This document shows, in pieces, positions 10,201-21,599 of a DNA stretch of 64,000 nt. How positions within the stretch are numbered: position 1 is the first letter of the stretch; each line of letters begins with the position of its first letter. The notes beneath the pieces are model-generated. The model did no database searches. It was not told the DNA's origin and worked only from the letters and a program-made list of their open reading frames with translations. Both the position numbers and the translations under genes were made by a program. This DNA is from Bremia lactucae (taxonomy: Eukaryota > Oomycota > Peronosporomycetes > Peronosporales > Peronosporaceae), in assembly GCF_004359215.1 (NCBI RefSeq), contig NC_090613.1, positions 3,343,191 through 3,407,190 of the forward strand, in the 5' to 3' direction.

Positions 10201-11449
10201 GTTGTCGTCCTTGCTACAAGTAAAGGCCCCAGCACTTTTTTCTTCCATGAATCTTGACGATACTGGACGAGAGGCAATCCAGAAGCTCTATACTACCGAG
10301 GCTCTAGTTGCTCGAACCGGTTGGTGTCAACTGCAAGCGCAGATGGAAAGTGAGATTACTAGCAGTTTATCTCTTGGAGGAGATGCGCTAGCATGTGATG
10401 TGAGTTCGTTGAAAGACAGAATAGCTGCAGATACTTCTAAGCGTCAAAGTGAGCTTGCTGCTATCAGGGAAATGATTGACCGCGAAGAACAAATGGCTCT
10501 CTTATTGGATGCTGTAGAGGAGCAGCAAGGTGCCCACGACGAATATGCGAAAGCTGTGAAGGATCTGGAAGATGAGTGCTCGACTCTGTTGTTGGAAGAG
10601 TCAATGATCCAGAGTCGCCTTAAGATTCTTGAAGGAAGAGCTGCGGAACTGGAGCCAGTGACTTCAGCAGCTACAACAGTCCTCAGTCAGGAAGTATTAG
10701 CGACGGAGGAGATGCTCGCGATCCAAGAAAGCATGAGCGTGTGGAAAATTTGCGAAGCAACGGCTTCGAATCTTCGCTTAAGCGCTCGCTTTGAAGATGT
10801 GCTATTCAGTGTAGAAATTTGTGTTGATGCAATGATGGGCATTCCTTCAATGGGCGGGGCATCAACCTCAATTGTTGCAAATGAAGTCTTAAAACAGAGG
10901 GAAGGTTATACGTATTCACCGTATGAAGGTGACGTCGTGCTTGTACTGCAGAGGCTTTTGCTAGATCCGCATTACATTTCTCGAATAGCGGACGAATCTG
11001 AGTTAGGAAATGGAAATGATGGGCGAATATGCTCAAAGCTTCAAGTACTGGAGAACTTCATAAGCCGTTCTTTCCGATTATTAAAGGAGCTGCGCGAATT
11101 ATCGACACACTTTGCTATGCGATACGACGAAAACGGTAGCACCCTTTGGGTTGATTTTTTTAGGTTTCCGTCGGTGGCTGGAGCCGAGAGTGCACATCTT
11201 AGCGTTGGATTCTCGCTCCTGCCCGTATTCCCCTATACTGACTTTCAGACAGCTGTGCGGGTATCGCTTGGACAGGTAAGATTGCTACTATAATTTTTTG
11301 CTTACCACGCTTTGAAATCAATTTTTCACTCGGTATATATGTAGATTTCGATTGATGATGTAGCAAAAGAGATCGAGCAAGTGTCTAGGCGTGAGCCGAA
11401 GTATTTTACACGTGTATGTCAGCGGCTTTATAATATTTTTGCAAGCTAG
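7271..11449 (+). CDS. KNL1: KNL1/Spc7-type outer kinetochore scaffold (two exons)
   Basis: Exons 7271-11275 and 11345-11449 encode 1369 residues. Without splicing the frame stops a few codons into the intron (GTAAGA...GTAG, 69 bp); splicing adds 34 residues ending YNIFAS. The long N-terminus is Ser/Lys-rich and disordered, with many SP/TP sites. A MEIT motif (residues 752-755, in DMEITGEY) resembles the MELT repeats that Mps1 phosphorylates and Bub3/Bub1 reads; I see only one. A GILS (541-544) plus KSVNF (562-566) pair resembles the SILK/RVxF sites that dock protein phosphatase 1. The C-terminal third (from about residue 930) has the Spc7 domain with FLRDVKLACAYDKCSEVIE, followed by a coiled coil (about 1060-1150) and an RWD-like end. 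The family call rests on that architecture. Confidence 0.82.
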
Positions 11450-11673
11450 CAGCGATAAATTAAGTGTTAGGTGTCAAAGTGTGAATAATTGGCTAGATTT
11501 AAGCTGTCGATGCCAATGAGGGCTAAAACGCGACAGCGATATGCCGCAAGCAATGAGGGGACGTTTAAGTCATCGGAGATGTAAAGTATAATCACAATTA
11601 CCGGGAATCAATGTGCTATGAACAAACTCTCACTTCAAAAGTACTCACTCGAGAGATGTCTTGCGTCGTAGCT
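11450..11673. other. Convergent intergenic region between KNL1-like gene and coronin
   Basis: 224 bp between two 3' ends. No gene is seen; both polyadenylation signals must fall here. Confidence 0.6.
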
Positions 11674-14600
11674 TCATTCATCCCAATCATCGTCACTATC
11701 TTCTGCCACAGATGGAGATGTGGACGTATTCACTCGGGATTGGTGGAGTGATGGCTGAGCCGCAAGACTCTACAGCCATTAAAAATGTAAGTCAGCATTT
11801 CGTAGCAACATTATGCTTTAGGTTTGGCTGCGCTCGACGACTTACACTGAGTCGAGCAAATTGAGCAGCCTTCCGACGCTCTTTTTCCTCTTCTTTCCTT
11901 TTACGAGCTTGAAAATCTAACGTCTTTGGACGCGCAGGTGCTATCTCTATCGGTCTTTTGGATAGCGGTGTCATTCCTACACGATAACGGAAGCAATAGT
12001 AAGCAATTTAACAAAAATCAAGCCAGGATAAATCAGTTCGACGTACCAACCGGGCAGAGTGATTCGTAGATAGGAGAACCGGACTCGCCCAAAAACCATT
12101 GTGCAGCAGTCAATGATGGCTCCTGCTTGGGGACGGGGCCAAAGATTTCGTCTTGAAAATATTCTTTTAGCTTTTGTGCTCGCGGAATTGAAAATGACAC
12201 GCATTCCATGACATTTGATGTCGCCACCAGCAAACGCGCCACTTCAATTTCGCGAATATTACAAGTGCGTTGTGGCAAGAGGGCAACACCACCAATAGTG
12301 CTCGTACCGGCCATGATGAAGGGCAAGTTGGCTTGCACTGTAGCAGCCGTAGAATCGACTTCGTAACTCCATATATGTCGACTTCCTGCGCCAACAAGAA
12401 AAAGCAAATGCGAGCTTGCATCGTACAATGGTATCGGAGTCGTGGTACTAGCTGAACTAGCTGTTGGATTCACGCCGATGGGTATTTGCAAAGGTTCTAG
12501 CAAGTTTCGTGAATCCCAAAAGCTCACCTGCGTTTCGTTGCGAGAGTTCACGCCAACAGTCAACAGACGCATTGAGTCAGCCCAAGTGACAAACTGCGGC
12601 TTATTGCTCTCATGCCCACATCCCATTGCAACTAACGCCTGCTCAGATTGGCGAGGGTCAAATACACGCACAATCTTGGCGCGGCTAGCTGTGGCTAAAA
12701 GAGCCCCGTCCTGACTAAAAGCTATGTTCCACGTGATATCATCCAGCTTACCTTCCAGACACAATTTTTGCTGACCGGCTTCGAGATCCCAAAAGCGCAA
12801 GGAAAGGTCCTGGCTCGACGAACAAAGCACATTAGCAGCTGTCGGATTATACTGAAGAGAACGAATGCCTTTTGTATGTCCTGACAACGCCTGAATGAGT
12901 TTACCACTTTCTGATCTCGTGTGCATATCGAGTGACCAAAGTTGTATGGTGGAATCTGCCGACCCTGTTGCGAGCATATGGTCATGAAACGGATTGAAAG
13001 CGAGCGCTGACACTTCAGCTTTTTGTCCATTAATCACAGAAGCACTTCCATGTTGAGCTTTACCAACTGCACCAACTTTTTCCACAAGCACAGGTCCACC
13101 CGCGCCTGTGATTGGAACTGCCCAATATGTTGCGTTCGCAGCAACTATAGGTGACGCCTGCGTCGTATTTGCAACGCTCATGTCACCAAAGTAGAAAACA
13201 TCATTGCGCGAAGCTTCTTGTCCGTGCAGGTACTTGAGTTTGTGTCCATATTTGGCACCCAAACGCTGCGCTTTGTCCGATAGCTCAACGACGTCAGCAA
13301 TGCTAGAAGACTCAGTTTTAAATGGCAACTCCATTGACATTGCAGCGGGTGCTAAAGCCTCGTCATTATTTTCTCGTGTTTCTGCAATAAAGTTTGGCAA
13401 AGACGAAGGAACTGCAGCTGTGGCAGCACTTTCATTCGAGTTCCATTGAATAAACCCAGGAGGAGAACTTTGAGCTATAGGCTCTGACTCGTTCCACTTT
13501 CTGGAGTCTGATCCCCAACCTGTTTTGGTATTCAACACAGTCTCTGACGGTGTATTTGATGAAGCTGCTGACGATAATGCCTGTCCCCAGCTAGAATATT
13601 GCCGACGTTTTGTCGAAGCCCCAACACCTCCACCTGGCAATGCCCAGCTCGACGGCCCGTGATGCCCAGATGTAGGCCGTCCAAACACGCTCGTACTCGT
13701 ATCCTCCATAGCCTTCACACTTGGCACTACTGCCCGCTTCATAGGCTCCGCATTGCGTCCTTGTTGCCACTCTAAAGACGTCATCGTGGCTTCTACCGCC
13801 AACGTATCGGGATACAAATCACTCTGGAAGGTATGTATTGCGTCTTTGCGAGGCACCCGGTAGCTCACGACCTCACAGCTTCCACCAACGCTACTGCCAC
13901 TCGCACTAAGATTCAAGATTCGTGCAACTTCGCACACATTGGTATCACATGTCGTCTTTGGCAATAGCGTGGCGGCAAGCGTCATAGTACCTAACGCAGT
14001 GTGATTCACGGCATGGACATGAGGAGTACGAGTCAAATCCACTTCAAACAATCGAGCGCTGCTATTTCCTTTGCCCAGTATATACAGCAGATCTAAATCG
14101 CTGTCGTATAGCGGAATCAAGTGGCCCACGCCTCCTGCATCGAGGCGTTCACGATGGACGCACGTGGCCAAGTGGCGAGGATCCCACAACTTTACTTCGC
14201 GCTCCTGTGTAAGGCCACTTCCACACGTGACAAAGTGATGCGTCCGTCCACACCAAACTACGCTTAAATGTCGCTTGCCATTATGTGCAGCTTGAATATC
14301 AGGCGCCGAACACTGTCCAATCCTTGGGTCCACGATCCTCACTGCTTGGTCTTGCGTAGTTACCACCATAACGCTTCCATCCCAATTCCATGCTGCCGAA
14401 GTTGTTACTGCGTCATATTCCATTGCCATTTGAAAACGCAATTCCTCAGCTGCAATGTCATAAATTCTCAAGGGCCCGGGTCTCGAGTAGACGGCAACAA
14501 TCGAGTCCGCGGACGGATGTGGCACGATCCCGTTGACAATGCCTGACGTCGTTACTTTAAACGTTGTCAAAGGCATTACGAGATCCTCTTTCATGGCAAT

Positions 14601-14921
14601 GGTACTTGGTAATTTCCAGACTTTCACAGAAGCGTTGGCACCACCCGCGGATAGCAGTAAATCCTCGTGAAAAGGAGAGAAGCTCAACGCCGTGACACGC
14701 CCCGTGCCGTGTGCACGTATGAGCAGAGGCGTCGTGTTCGCCTCTTTTCCCGTCTGATCCAAAGAATTGACTTGAATCGATCCTCCACTGTCCATTTGAT
14801 GGGCAAATGCAAAGCTAGAGGACGTGGCGGCCAACACATTCGCATCGGAAGACACTTGAAGCTGGTCATATGCCGACACGCACGTACACTCGACATTACG
14901 AAATTTGCTGCATATTGACAT
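11674..14921 (-). CDS. CORO7: Coronin-7 (tandem WD40 propeller coronin), three exons
   Basis: Exons 14921-12047, 11976-11846 and 11769-11674 encode 1033 residues. Introns are 70 bp (11977-12046, GTACGT...GTAG) and 76 bp (11770-11845, GTAAGT...GTAG). The start SKFRNVE is the classical coronin N-terminus. Propeller 1 covers about 1-375 and ends in FQSDLYPDT. A Ser/Gly-rich linker covers about 380-590, and propeller 2 about 590-940 ends YFQDEIFGPV. The spliced tail gives PVGMTPLSKRPIE, a Lys/Glu-rich helix and a final EDSDDDWDE, matching the acidic C-terminus of coronin-7 proteins. The unspliced frame would stop after CPVGTSN and lose this tail. Coronin-7 works at the Golgi/endosomes with F-actin. 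Splicing is inferred from consensus sites and restored homology. Confidence 0.92.
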
Positions 14922-15249
14922 TGAAGAATGGAATTAGCAGCATAAAGGATTTCATGTTTGTAGACTTTGCATTGCTGCACCTCGCACGGAACGCGAAGCG
15001 AGGCGCCATGGAAGAGTCAGCTTTTAGTGCATGAAGTGATTATGGACGTTTGTTATGTCGAGTGGATTACACCATTTTTGGGTTACGCACGACCAACTCA
15101 ACGTATACCACAACTCAATAAGCACTTTCATTACTTTATGAGTTGTACCAAATTAAGGAAAAATGTACGACAACCACCTAAATTGTGCATTTATGAAAAC
15201 TTTTCTTACCTATGTGAGAAACAAGACAAACGATGTAAATCGAGCGACA
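14922..15249. other. Intergenic, upstream of coronin
   Basis: Probable promoter/5' UTR of the minus-strand coronin gene. No further gene recognised. Confidence 0.5.
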
Positions 15250-15483
15250 ATGGGCGAGAGACTAAAGCAACTCGAACTTGCACTCCCCGCTGGCTCTCAC
15301 GTCAATTTGCTCAACTGTTTTCTCGACACGGTCTCGAATCCTCTATGCAATAATTTGCATCGTCTTGTCTCTTTTCCATGGGTTACTCACTCTCACTATG
15401 TGCGTGTGTCGCTGCATACTAATTCACTTTATCTAGCCACCGCTACGCTTCGCTTTAAGCCCATTGTTGCCTACAAAAAGTAG
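15250..15483 (+). CDS. Small unassigned ORF overlapping the 3' end of the PP2A gene
   Basis: 77 residues from an ATG in good context (GCGACAATGGGC). It starts [15 protein letters not shown], contains several hydrophobic stretches and ends VAYKK. It runs convergent to the phosphatase gene and overlaps its last 13 bp. The frame is open further upstream (from 15163). I recognise no family; it could be chance or the last exon of an unseen gene. Confidence 0.3.
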   Translation: MGERLKQLELALPAGSHVNLLNCFLDTVSNPLCNNLHRLVSFPWVTHSHYVRVSLHTNSLYLATATLRFKPIVAYKK

Positions 15484-16430
15484 TCGGGTGTGCGCTTTTT
15501 TTCATTAAAATTGCTGTCACGTGGTGCCGGATCAAATTGGATAAATTTGCACGTCTCGTAGACTTTATCCCCACTACGGTCGGCCATGACTTCGTCAATC
15601 TCCATTAGCGCCGCTTGATTACCGCACCGATAGCAGTAATTTGGCGCACTGAAAATCGTCACGACACCGCGATTATGAGTCCATTGGTATCCTTCCATTA
15701 CGAGCTGATGGGCCCGCGCAATGAACGTAAGGCCATTGCTGCGCTTAAACTGCTCGGTAATGTCCTGGCCGAACGTATACCCAGCGCCACGGGGCGAAAT
15801 GCCCCATCCACAGCGGTCGTCCGGGTCCGACCACACCAAGTCACACATTGGACCCTCATGAGGCACTTCTTGAACGCGATCAAGCGCACGTGCGTGGTCA
15901 AGCGTGTCGATCGAAGGCGATAGGCCGCCGTGCATGCAGAAGACGCGGTTTTCGATGAGCGCCGTCATGGGCAAGTGGTCAAAAAGGTCCGTAAAATACT
16001 TCCAAACGTTCGCGTTCCCATACTTGCGCAAACACTCGTCATAAAACCCATAGACCTGCGTAATTTGGCGACTTTCGTGGTTGCCACGCAGGATCGTAAT
16101 GCGCTCGCGGTGGCGCACTTTCAGTGCCACCAAGAGCGCCACGCTCTCGAGCGAATAATATCCGCGGTCCACGTAATCGCCCATGAAAAGGTAGTTGGTG
16201 TCAGGGCAGGCGCCGCCTATTCGAAAAAGCTCCAACAGATCGTAAAACTGGCCGTGAATGTCCCCGCAAACCGTCACGGGGCACCGGACCGGTTGCACAT
16301 TCGATTCACCTGCTAGAATCTCCTTTGCTTTCTGACACAGCTCGTAAATCTCCGTCTCCGTGAGATTCTCTGCGCGGCGTAAGCGATCGATCTGCGCGTC
16401 CAGCGCCTTCATCTCCCCACGTGAGTCCAT
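15471..16430 (-). CDS. PPP2C: Serine/threonine protein phosphatase 2A catalytic subunit
   Basis: 319 residues, complete, single exon. It shows the PPP-family metal and catalytic motifs GDIHG (56-60), GDYVDRG (84-90), RGNHE (115-119), then [15 protein letters not shown] and [11 protein letters not shown]. The C-terminus is TPDYFL, the PP2A tail whose final Leu is carboxymethylated; this separates it from PP4 and PP6. It is about ten residues longer than animal PP2A-C, partly in the segment after MEIDEV. The ATG at 16430 gives the expected N-terminus. Function: catalytic core of the cytosolic/nuclear PP2A holoenzyme. Confidence 0.96.
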   Translation of the reverse strand: MDSRGEMKALDAQIDRLRRAENLTETEIYELCQKAKEILAGESNVQPVRCPVTVCGDIHGQFYDLLELFRIGGACPDTNYLFMGDYVDRGYYSLESVALLVALKVRHRERITILRGNHESRQITQVYGFYDECLRKYGNANVWKYFTDLFDHLPMTALIENRVFCMHGGLSPSIDTLDHARALDRVQEVPHEGPMCDLVWSDPDDRCGWGISPRGAGYTFGQDITEQFKRSNGLTFIARAHQLVMEGYQWTHNRGVVTIFSAPNYCYRCGNQAALMEIDEVMADRSGDKVYETCKFIQFDPAPRDSNFNEKKRTPDYFL

Positions 16431-16956
16431 GGTTTTGCTCTACTTGAAAGAACAGGAGCGGTGGTTGTCCCCCCTTCCGGCTTTTTGACCGCTTAGCCAA
16501 TCCCGATGGCGTATGTTGAACGATAGAATTAAAAGTGAGGTTTAAGCATCGTCACGCTATTTTCATTTTTGCTCAACGACATTTTTATTTTGCAAAAGTG
16601 GACCAAAAGATGTACAGCGATTACCGCTCGTGTTGGTGTTCATTGTGGTGCAGCTAGATAGCGTGTATGGTACATTCGAAAGTTTTAGAAAGGGAGTGGT
16701 AGAAAGATACAGCATCATGGCACAAGCGTGCAATTTTGCTTAGCTTTAGATGGTAAATTAGTCGGTTGGTTTATGTCAAATGTACACTTGGTGGAACCTG
16801 TCACAATCAATACTTTTTACTTACTTTTTTAACGTATGGCTTCTTAAATTTGGTGAGCACATTATTTGTCCGATAAAAAAAAAAATTCGTTCGTAACTTT
16901 GGCAAAAGTACACTATACTTACGAATCGAGGAAGAGTGATGTACAAGAATACTAGT
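16431..16956. other. Intergenic, 5' flank of PP2A
   Basis: AT-rich with an A-tract near 16877; no coding signal. Transposon sequence begins at 16957. Confidence 0.6.
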
Positions 16957-17145
16957 TGTAACGGGGCACCTTTCACTAGTACTGATAAGTACAAGTCAAC
17001 CTTACACTGATTACAGTGTAAGTAGGGTGCCTTGAAACTTCACATACACAAGAGTACAAATGAATGTTTCTAGGTAGCTAAGGGTCTTTGGCTACCAAAA
17101 GTAATTCAATGGATTAAGAATTAGGGAAAAGTAGAACTGTATTAA
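16957..17145 (-). repeat. Gypsy LTR, outer part, split by a LINE
   Basis: Begins TGTAACGGGGCACC and follows the same path as the complete LTR at 56680-57194 up to AGAACTGTATTAA, where the LINE interrupts it. The rest resumes at 25894. Confidence 0.85.
17133..17145. repeat. LINE target-site duplication, 3' side of the element
   Basis: AGAACTGTATTAA, 13 bp, identical to 25894-25906. Confidence 0.9.
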
Positions 17146-17174
17146 CATGAGAGGCAGACATGTCTATTTAACTA

Positions 17175-18337
17175 TTAATGGTTGCAGGATGTCTGGTATA
17201 TCTTAAGCCTGGTTAGCAACGCCGTATCCTCGTGCGAGTCCGGTGGTTGTACGGGGCTTGCCACCTGTGTTGGCGGCTCTTTAGGTTGTCTGGATAGAGC
17301 TCGCTGGCAGAGCATTAGACGGGTTCCTTGTATTTTTGTGTCGGTACGTCGGCACTCTCGCTTCGCTATGGCACGGAGTTGCCTCATACCAGACTCCCAA
17401 AATTCATGCACGCTGCCGGCTATGGTCATTTCCTCTTGCTGGAACGTCACTCGGTTGCGTTGCATCCACAAACGAGTGATGCAAACGCTGCTCAGGATAT
17501 GCCATATGCGTGTCCACACGGCGGTGTATGCGGTCACTTCATCGGGGTGGCACCGCTCTAGCTGAGCGTGGACCACCGTGGATAATCTTGGCGCGCGTCT
17601 GTTTGCACAATTGGCGAGATTACTCGAAGTCGTCCAAGCTCCCAGCATTCTCCTGTCCAGTGACAGATGAGCTTTTGCCAGCAGGCTTGCGCGCACGGAC
17701 ATGTCTAACAGATGTGTTCGAGTGTTTCTTATACCCCTTGGCAGCATTGGAGCTTGCGGCAACTGTTATCCTGCCCGCGTTCGGGATGAAAGAGATTCAG
17801 TTGCCGCACTGCCACTCTATACCCGACCCAAACTTGGTACGCGGTGAGCTCGTTCCCATGATCCCAGAGATGAGTTGGCGTCTGCTGAAGAGCTGCTGTT
17901 TGCCATTTGCTGCCTTCCGCTGCATTTCGAAGCTTCTCGACAGTTCGAACCAGCGCACCGTCCGAACCTTTGTACCGCCGGAACGGCTGTTTCTTGAGGG
18001 CTAATAGGACGTGCTCGTTGGCGATAGTGTTCGGCACGCTCCACGGGAACCCGTGGATGAGGGATTCGTGTAAAATACGATGCCTCCCGCACCGTGCTCC
18101 TTGCATAATCGGTGGCATTCGGCAGCCGTCTGCTGATCCTCGATGCTGTTCGCTCCAATACTCCAGTGAATTCCATCTCTGTCTTGCTCCAGAGCGATGG
18201 CGCTCTACCGACCCTGGTCCGAGTTCACTAAGACGCCTCTGATGTGGCCCGTCATGGTGTGTTCCCAGCTGTACGTTTGCGTCAATTGTGGGGGGGGCGC
18301 AGGCGGAGGTCCGTCCGTACGTGAAGCTCTTGATCAA
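17175..18337 (-). pseudogene. LINE 3' region: zinc-binding RT C-terminal (zf-RVT) domain
   Basis: Two overlapping frames hold TAYQVWVGYRVAVRQLNLFH, followed by the start of a Cys-rich finger (NSCRKLQCC) and, downstream, a helical tail (CITRLWMQRNRVTFQQE). The same order is seen in the second LINE at 55211-55720, where the finger is better preserved. In active LINEs this domain follows the reverse transcriptase and helps bind element RNA. Confidence 0.65.
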
Positions 18338-18927
18338 CTTCCAAACTCAGCGCGCTAAGCAAAATTGCAAGGCCCCATCTTCTCAGTTTGGCTTGCTGAT
18401 AGGTGGCAGTGCCGGCCGTCGGGAGAACGAAGGAGTAGGTTCAACATCCAATCTGCTGCATGTGCAGTTTCGCAATAGGGCATGGCTGAAACTGGGAATA
18501 CCGCGTCGACGTTAACACATTTCCCTGCATGTCCACAACCCAGGGGTTTTCGGCCCAGGAGTATGTGGGCAGAATGCTTTCTCTTCTGGAGTCATTGCCC
18601 GAGGTAAGTGCCGAAGCGGTCGGGGAAGCTCCACCACCCATTCGTCCTCCGTCGTCCAGCTGAACACCTCCGATGCAAGGCTTGCCAGCTCCGTTGTATA
18701 CTGCTGCAACCTACCATCCGAGCTGGGGAGTGCAGGTAACAACCATGGCCAGGTCAACTGCTGCAGAGTGTTACCGGGTGTCCTACGATGCGTAGCAAGC
18801 TGCCGACCCCTCTGTTGGCGCGGAGATACTCCAGCTGTCCAGTCTTGCGTTGCTCCGCGGAAAGCCCATGCCTGCCATCCCATAAATAAATGTCCTAGCG
18901 CTGGGGTGAGCCAGAGTATTGCGTATT

Positions 18928-20304
18928 TCACCCGCTGGGTCTTGCACGCGATGAGTAAGGAGGCGAAGCCCACTCCTCTTTCTTGTTTGGGTGTGTGCAG
19001 AAGCGCAGGATCGATCTTCGACTGGCCTCCGTGCTGGTAGAGTGGTGCCGCAAAAATTGATTTTGCAGGTTCCGTAGTTGTTGTTCCGCCCACACTAGCA
19101 ATTCAAAAATAGCCGCAGTGAGCAATACGGCAGGCAGCATGATCACGTTCAATATGAAGACCCTGTTCTCGACACAAGTAGCTAGCCGAGTCGCTCTCGC
19201 CAGTCTCCGTTGGACATTGCGCAATCGCGCCGCCCCGTTGACCGTGGCAAGTTTCCCCGTTCCAACTGCGTAGCCTAGGTACCGCACCATATCGCCATGC
19301 CTCAACACTGGTATCCCATGAAGATCCCTTGTGTCCGCTGCTGTATTCAAAAGTATAGTCTTGCTTCTTGTCGGCTGCACCTGCAGACCTGACAGCCACC
19401 CGAATTGTTTCACTTTGTTTATCACTCGAGGTAGATGTTGCGCCTTCTGCAAAAACACCGTCGAATCGTCGACGAACGCGGAAAACTTATGTTTCTCTCC
19501 GCTTCCCCCTGGCACTGTTAGACCACTGATTTCACTGTGTTGTTGAATCGCCAACGGCAGTATTTCCGCAACCACAAGAAAAAGCAACGGAGCGAGCGGG
19601 CACCCCCTGCTGGAATTACGGAGACCACCTCCTGTGGCTGCGAAAGCTCCCCATTTACCACGAACTGGGCCCTTGTTCCGTCGTGAATATTCCGAATCAT
19701 CGCTGTTAATTCGTGAGAGAATCAAAAGCGGTCGAGGGCCGAAAATAGAAATTCCCGCGAGACCGTGTCGTAAGCTTTCCAAAACTCAAGCAAGAGGATG
19801 GCCCGACCGCCTGATGCTGTCAGCTCCGGTTCCGCCTTAGCTGTTGCCAGTTGATCCAGCATCAGCAGCACAGTTTTGCGCATCTGCCTACCATGAACGA
19901 AGCCCTGCTGCGACTCTTCAATTGGTGTTCCCAGAACTCGTTGCACTCGCGGTAGTCCATGGCGTCAGCAGAATCGCCTTTTTTCTGCAGTGGGAGAATC
20001 AGCCCCTGCAGGAAAGGCGGAGGCGGCTTTCCTCCTGCATAACCAACAGCAACCATCACTGGAACTAGCACCGCTGGGTATCCTTGAAAAAATTATTATT
20101 TAGACCATCCGCGCCAGCCGACTTGTGCCTTTGAATTGCAGTAATAGCTTGTATAACCTCATCAGATGATATCACTTGAAGGAGGCTCACATTGCCCGCT
20201 GCCAAAAGACGTCTGTCGACCAGAATCTGGACAAATTGGTCCAATTCCGTCGCCATGCGATCACATGTTGTGGTGTGATGCGCGACGCCGAAAATCGTTT
20301 CCAT
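18928..20304 (-). pseudogene. LINE reverse transcriptase
   Basis: Pieces in several frames give the RT motifs in order: KSAGADGLNNNFFKD (20304 segment), [10 protein letters not shown] and [16 protein letters not shown] (19722-19946, the FDxxKAYD motif with one catalytic Asp replaced by Glu), RGCPLAPLLFLVVAE, FSAFVDDSTVFL (the YxDD box as FVDD), LQVQPTRSKTILLN and VRYLGYAVG. Frameshifts separate the first three blocks, so this copy is inactive. Role: target-primed reverse transcription. Confidence 0.9.
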
Positions 20305-20801
20305 TCTGAAGCGAATTTATCCGCTAGCGTCATTTCCAGCCTGAACGGTTCATCATTCACCGGACGTTAATCGGTGAAGGTCTGATCGCTCTCTTAGTTA
20401 GATACGCGCTTGAAGCTCCAACGAAGCTGCTATGTCGTCCGTTCGAGCCGTTGCCCCAAGCGGACTAAATGCTCCTCTCTCGCCTCTTCCATCGTGATAT
20501 CCATTAACTCGGTCCTGGTCAATATGCGCGCCCTGTTCTGCGTGTGAACTCAGTGAATTATTGCGTGCCGCCGCTGCGTCTCACGTTTCTTGATCCGCTG
20601 AACACTTGCCACGCATTGCTGTGCTGTCTCATCTCATGTTGCCGCCGTCACCGCCTTGCTTACCTCCGCTAATATTAGTTCGTTGAGTAATTCCGCTAAT
20701 ACGCGCGTAGGCTGGGCTGACTTGATGGGGTACATCACTGCACTTTTCCACCGCTAGGATTATTTGCCAGGTGCTTGTGGCCTTAAATGTAGCCGCACTC
20801 G

Positions 20802-21578
20802 CTAGTGATCGGACGGTACTGGCAGTTTTGCCACTGATACCCACTGTACTTCCGCCGCCCAGGATTGGGGCGCGTAAAATCGATCCATGCGACTGGCCGA
20901 TTCGGGACCCCAGTGTGTACGAAAATCGTTCGGGTCAAGGGCGTCATCGGCATCATCCATGAAATCCATGAATGTGCGTGCGTCCTCTAGGCGAAGCTGT
21001 TGGGCGAGGGTTTGGAGGGCCGCGCTCTTCGACCTCCCGCCGCGTTGGCCGCCTAGTGAATCCAGAGATGGGTTTTGCACACAGTTGAAATCGCCTGCCA
21101 ATATAATCTCTTGCTGCTTCAATGGCCACCGTTCGATTTCGAGAAAGAACTCCTCTCGGGCTCGGTGGTCGTTCGGTGCGTAGATGTTGATTACCCGGTA
21201 GTCCCCAAAGTCGACCGCGATGACCGTGTTGGTCCAATCCTCTTGGTGCCAAGGCTGAACCTGCTCTGCTGTTGTTGGAGTCATCAAAATAGCCACCCCT
21301 CTTGTTTTGCTTGCATTCACACTCTAATAAGACAGCGCTGGTCCGTTTAGCTGATGCTGTCGTCCCCATATCCTTGTCCAGGTAGCTGCTAAGTGACCCG
21401 CCTCCTCTTCAGTGCTGACATGCGTTTCCTGCACCAACCAGGCTAGCGATCGATCTACCTCGGGCGTTCGTCTCCAAGCGTCAAGCCACATTGCTTGAGC
21501 TCCGGCCCGGAAGCCCCGAAGGTTTTGGATCTCGAAACGTCTATTATTGATTGAGAATCGCCTTCTCAGCGTCCTCAA
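20802..21578 (-). pseudogene. LINE APE-type endonuclease
   Basis: N-terminal strand IQNLRGFRAG and the metal-binding QETH block (21324-21578), then VINIYAPNDH, AGDFNCVQNP, SRMDRFYAPQSW and PSDH (20802-21320). These are the exonuclease-endonuclease-phosphatase motifs. The two parts lie in different frames, so at least one frameshift is present. Role: nicks the target site before reverse transcription; the long target-site duplications of both LINEs fit this enzyme type. Confidence 0.9.
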
Positions 21579-21599
21579 ATTTTCACAGTTTGCTCGCTG

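Noticed and set aside
11661..11864. Plus-strand ORF over the coronin 3' exons
   Set aside because: Antisense of spliced coronin exons.
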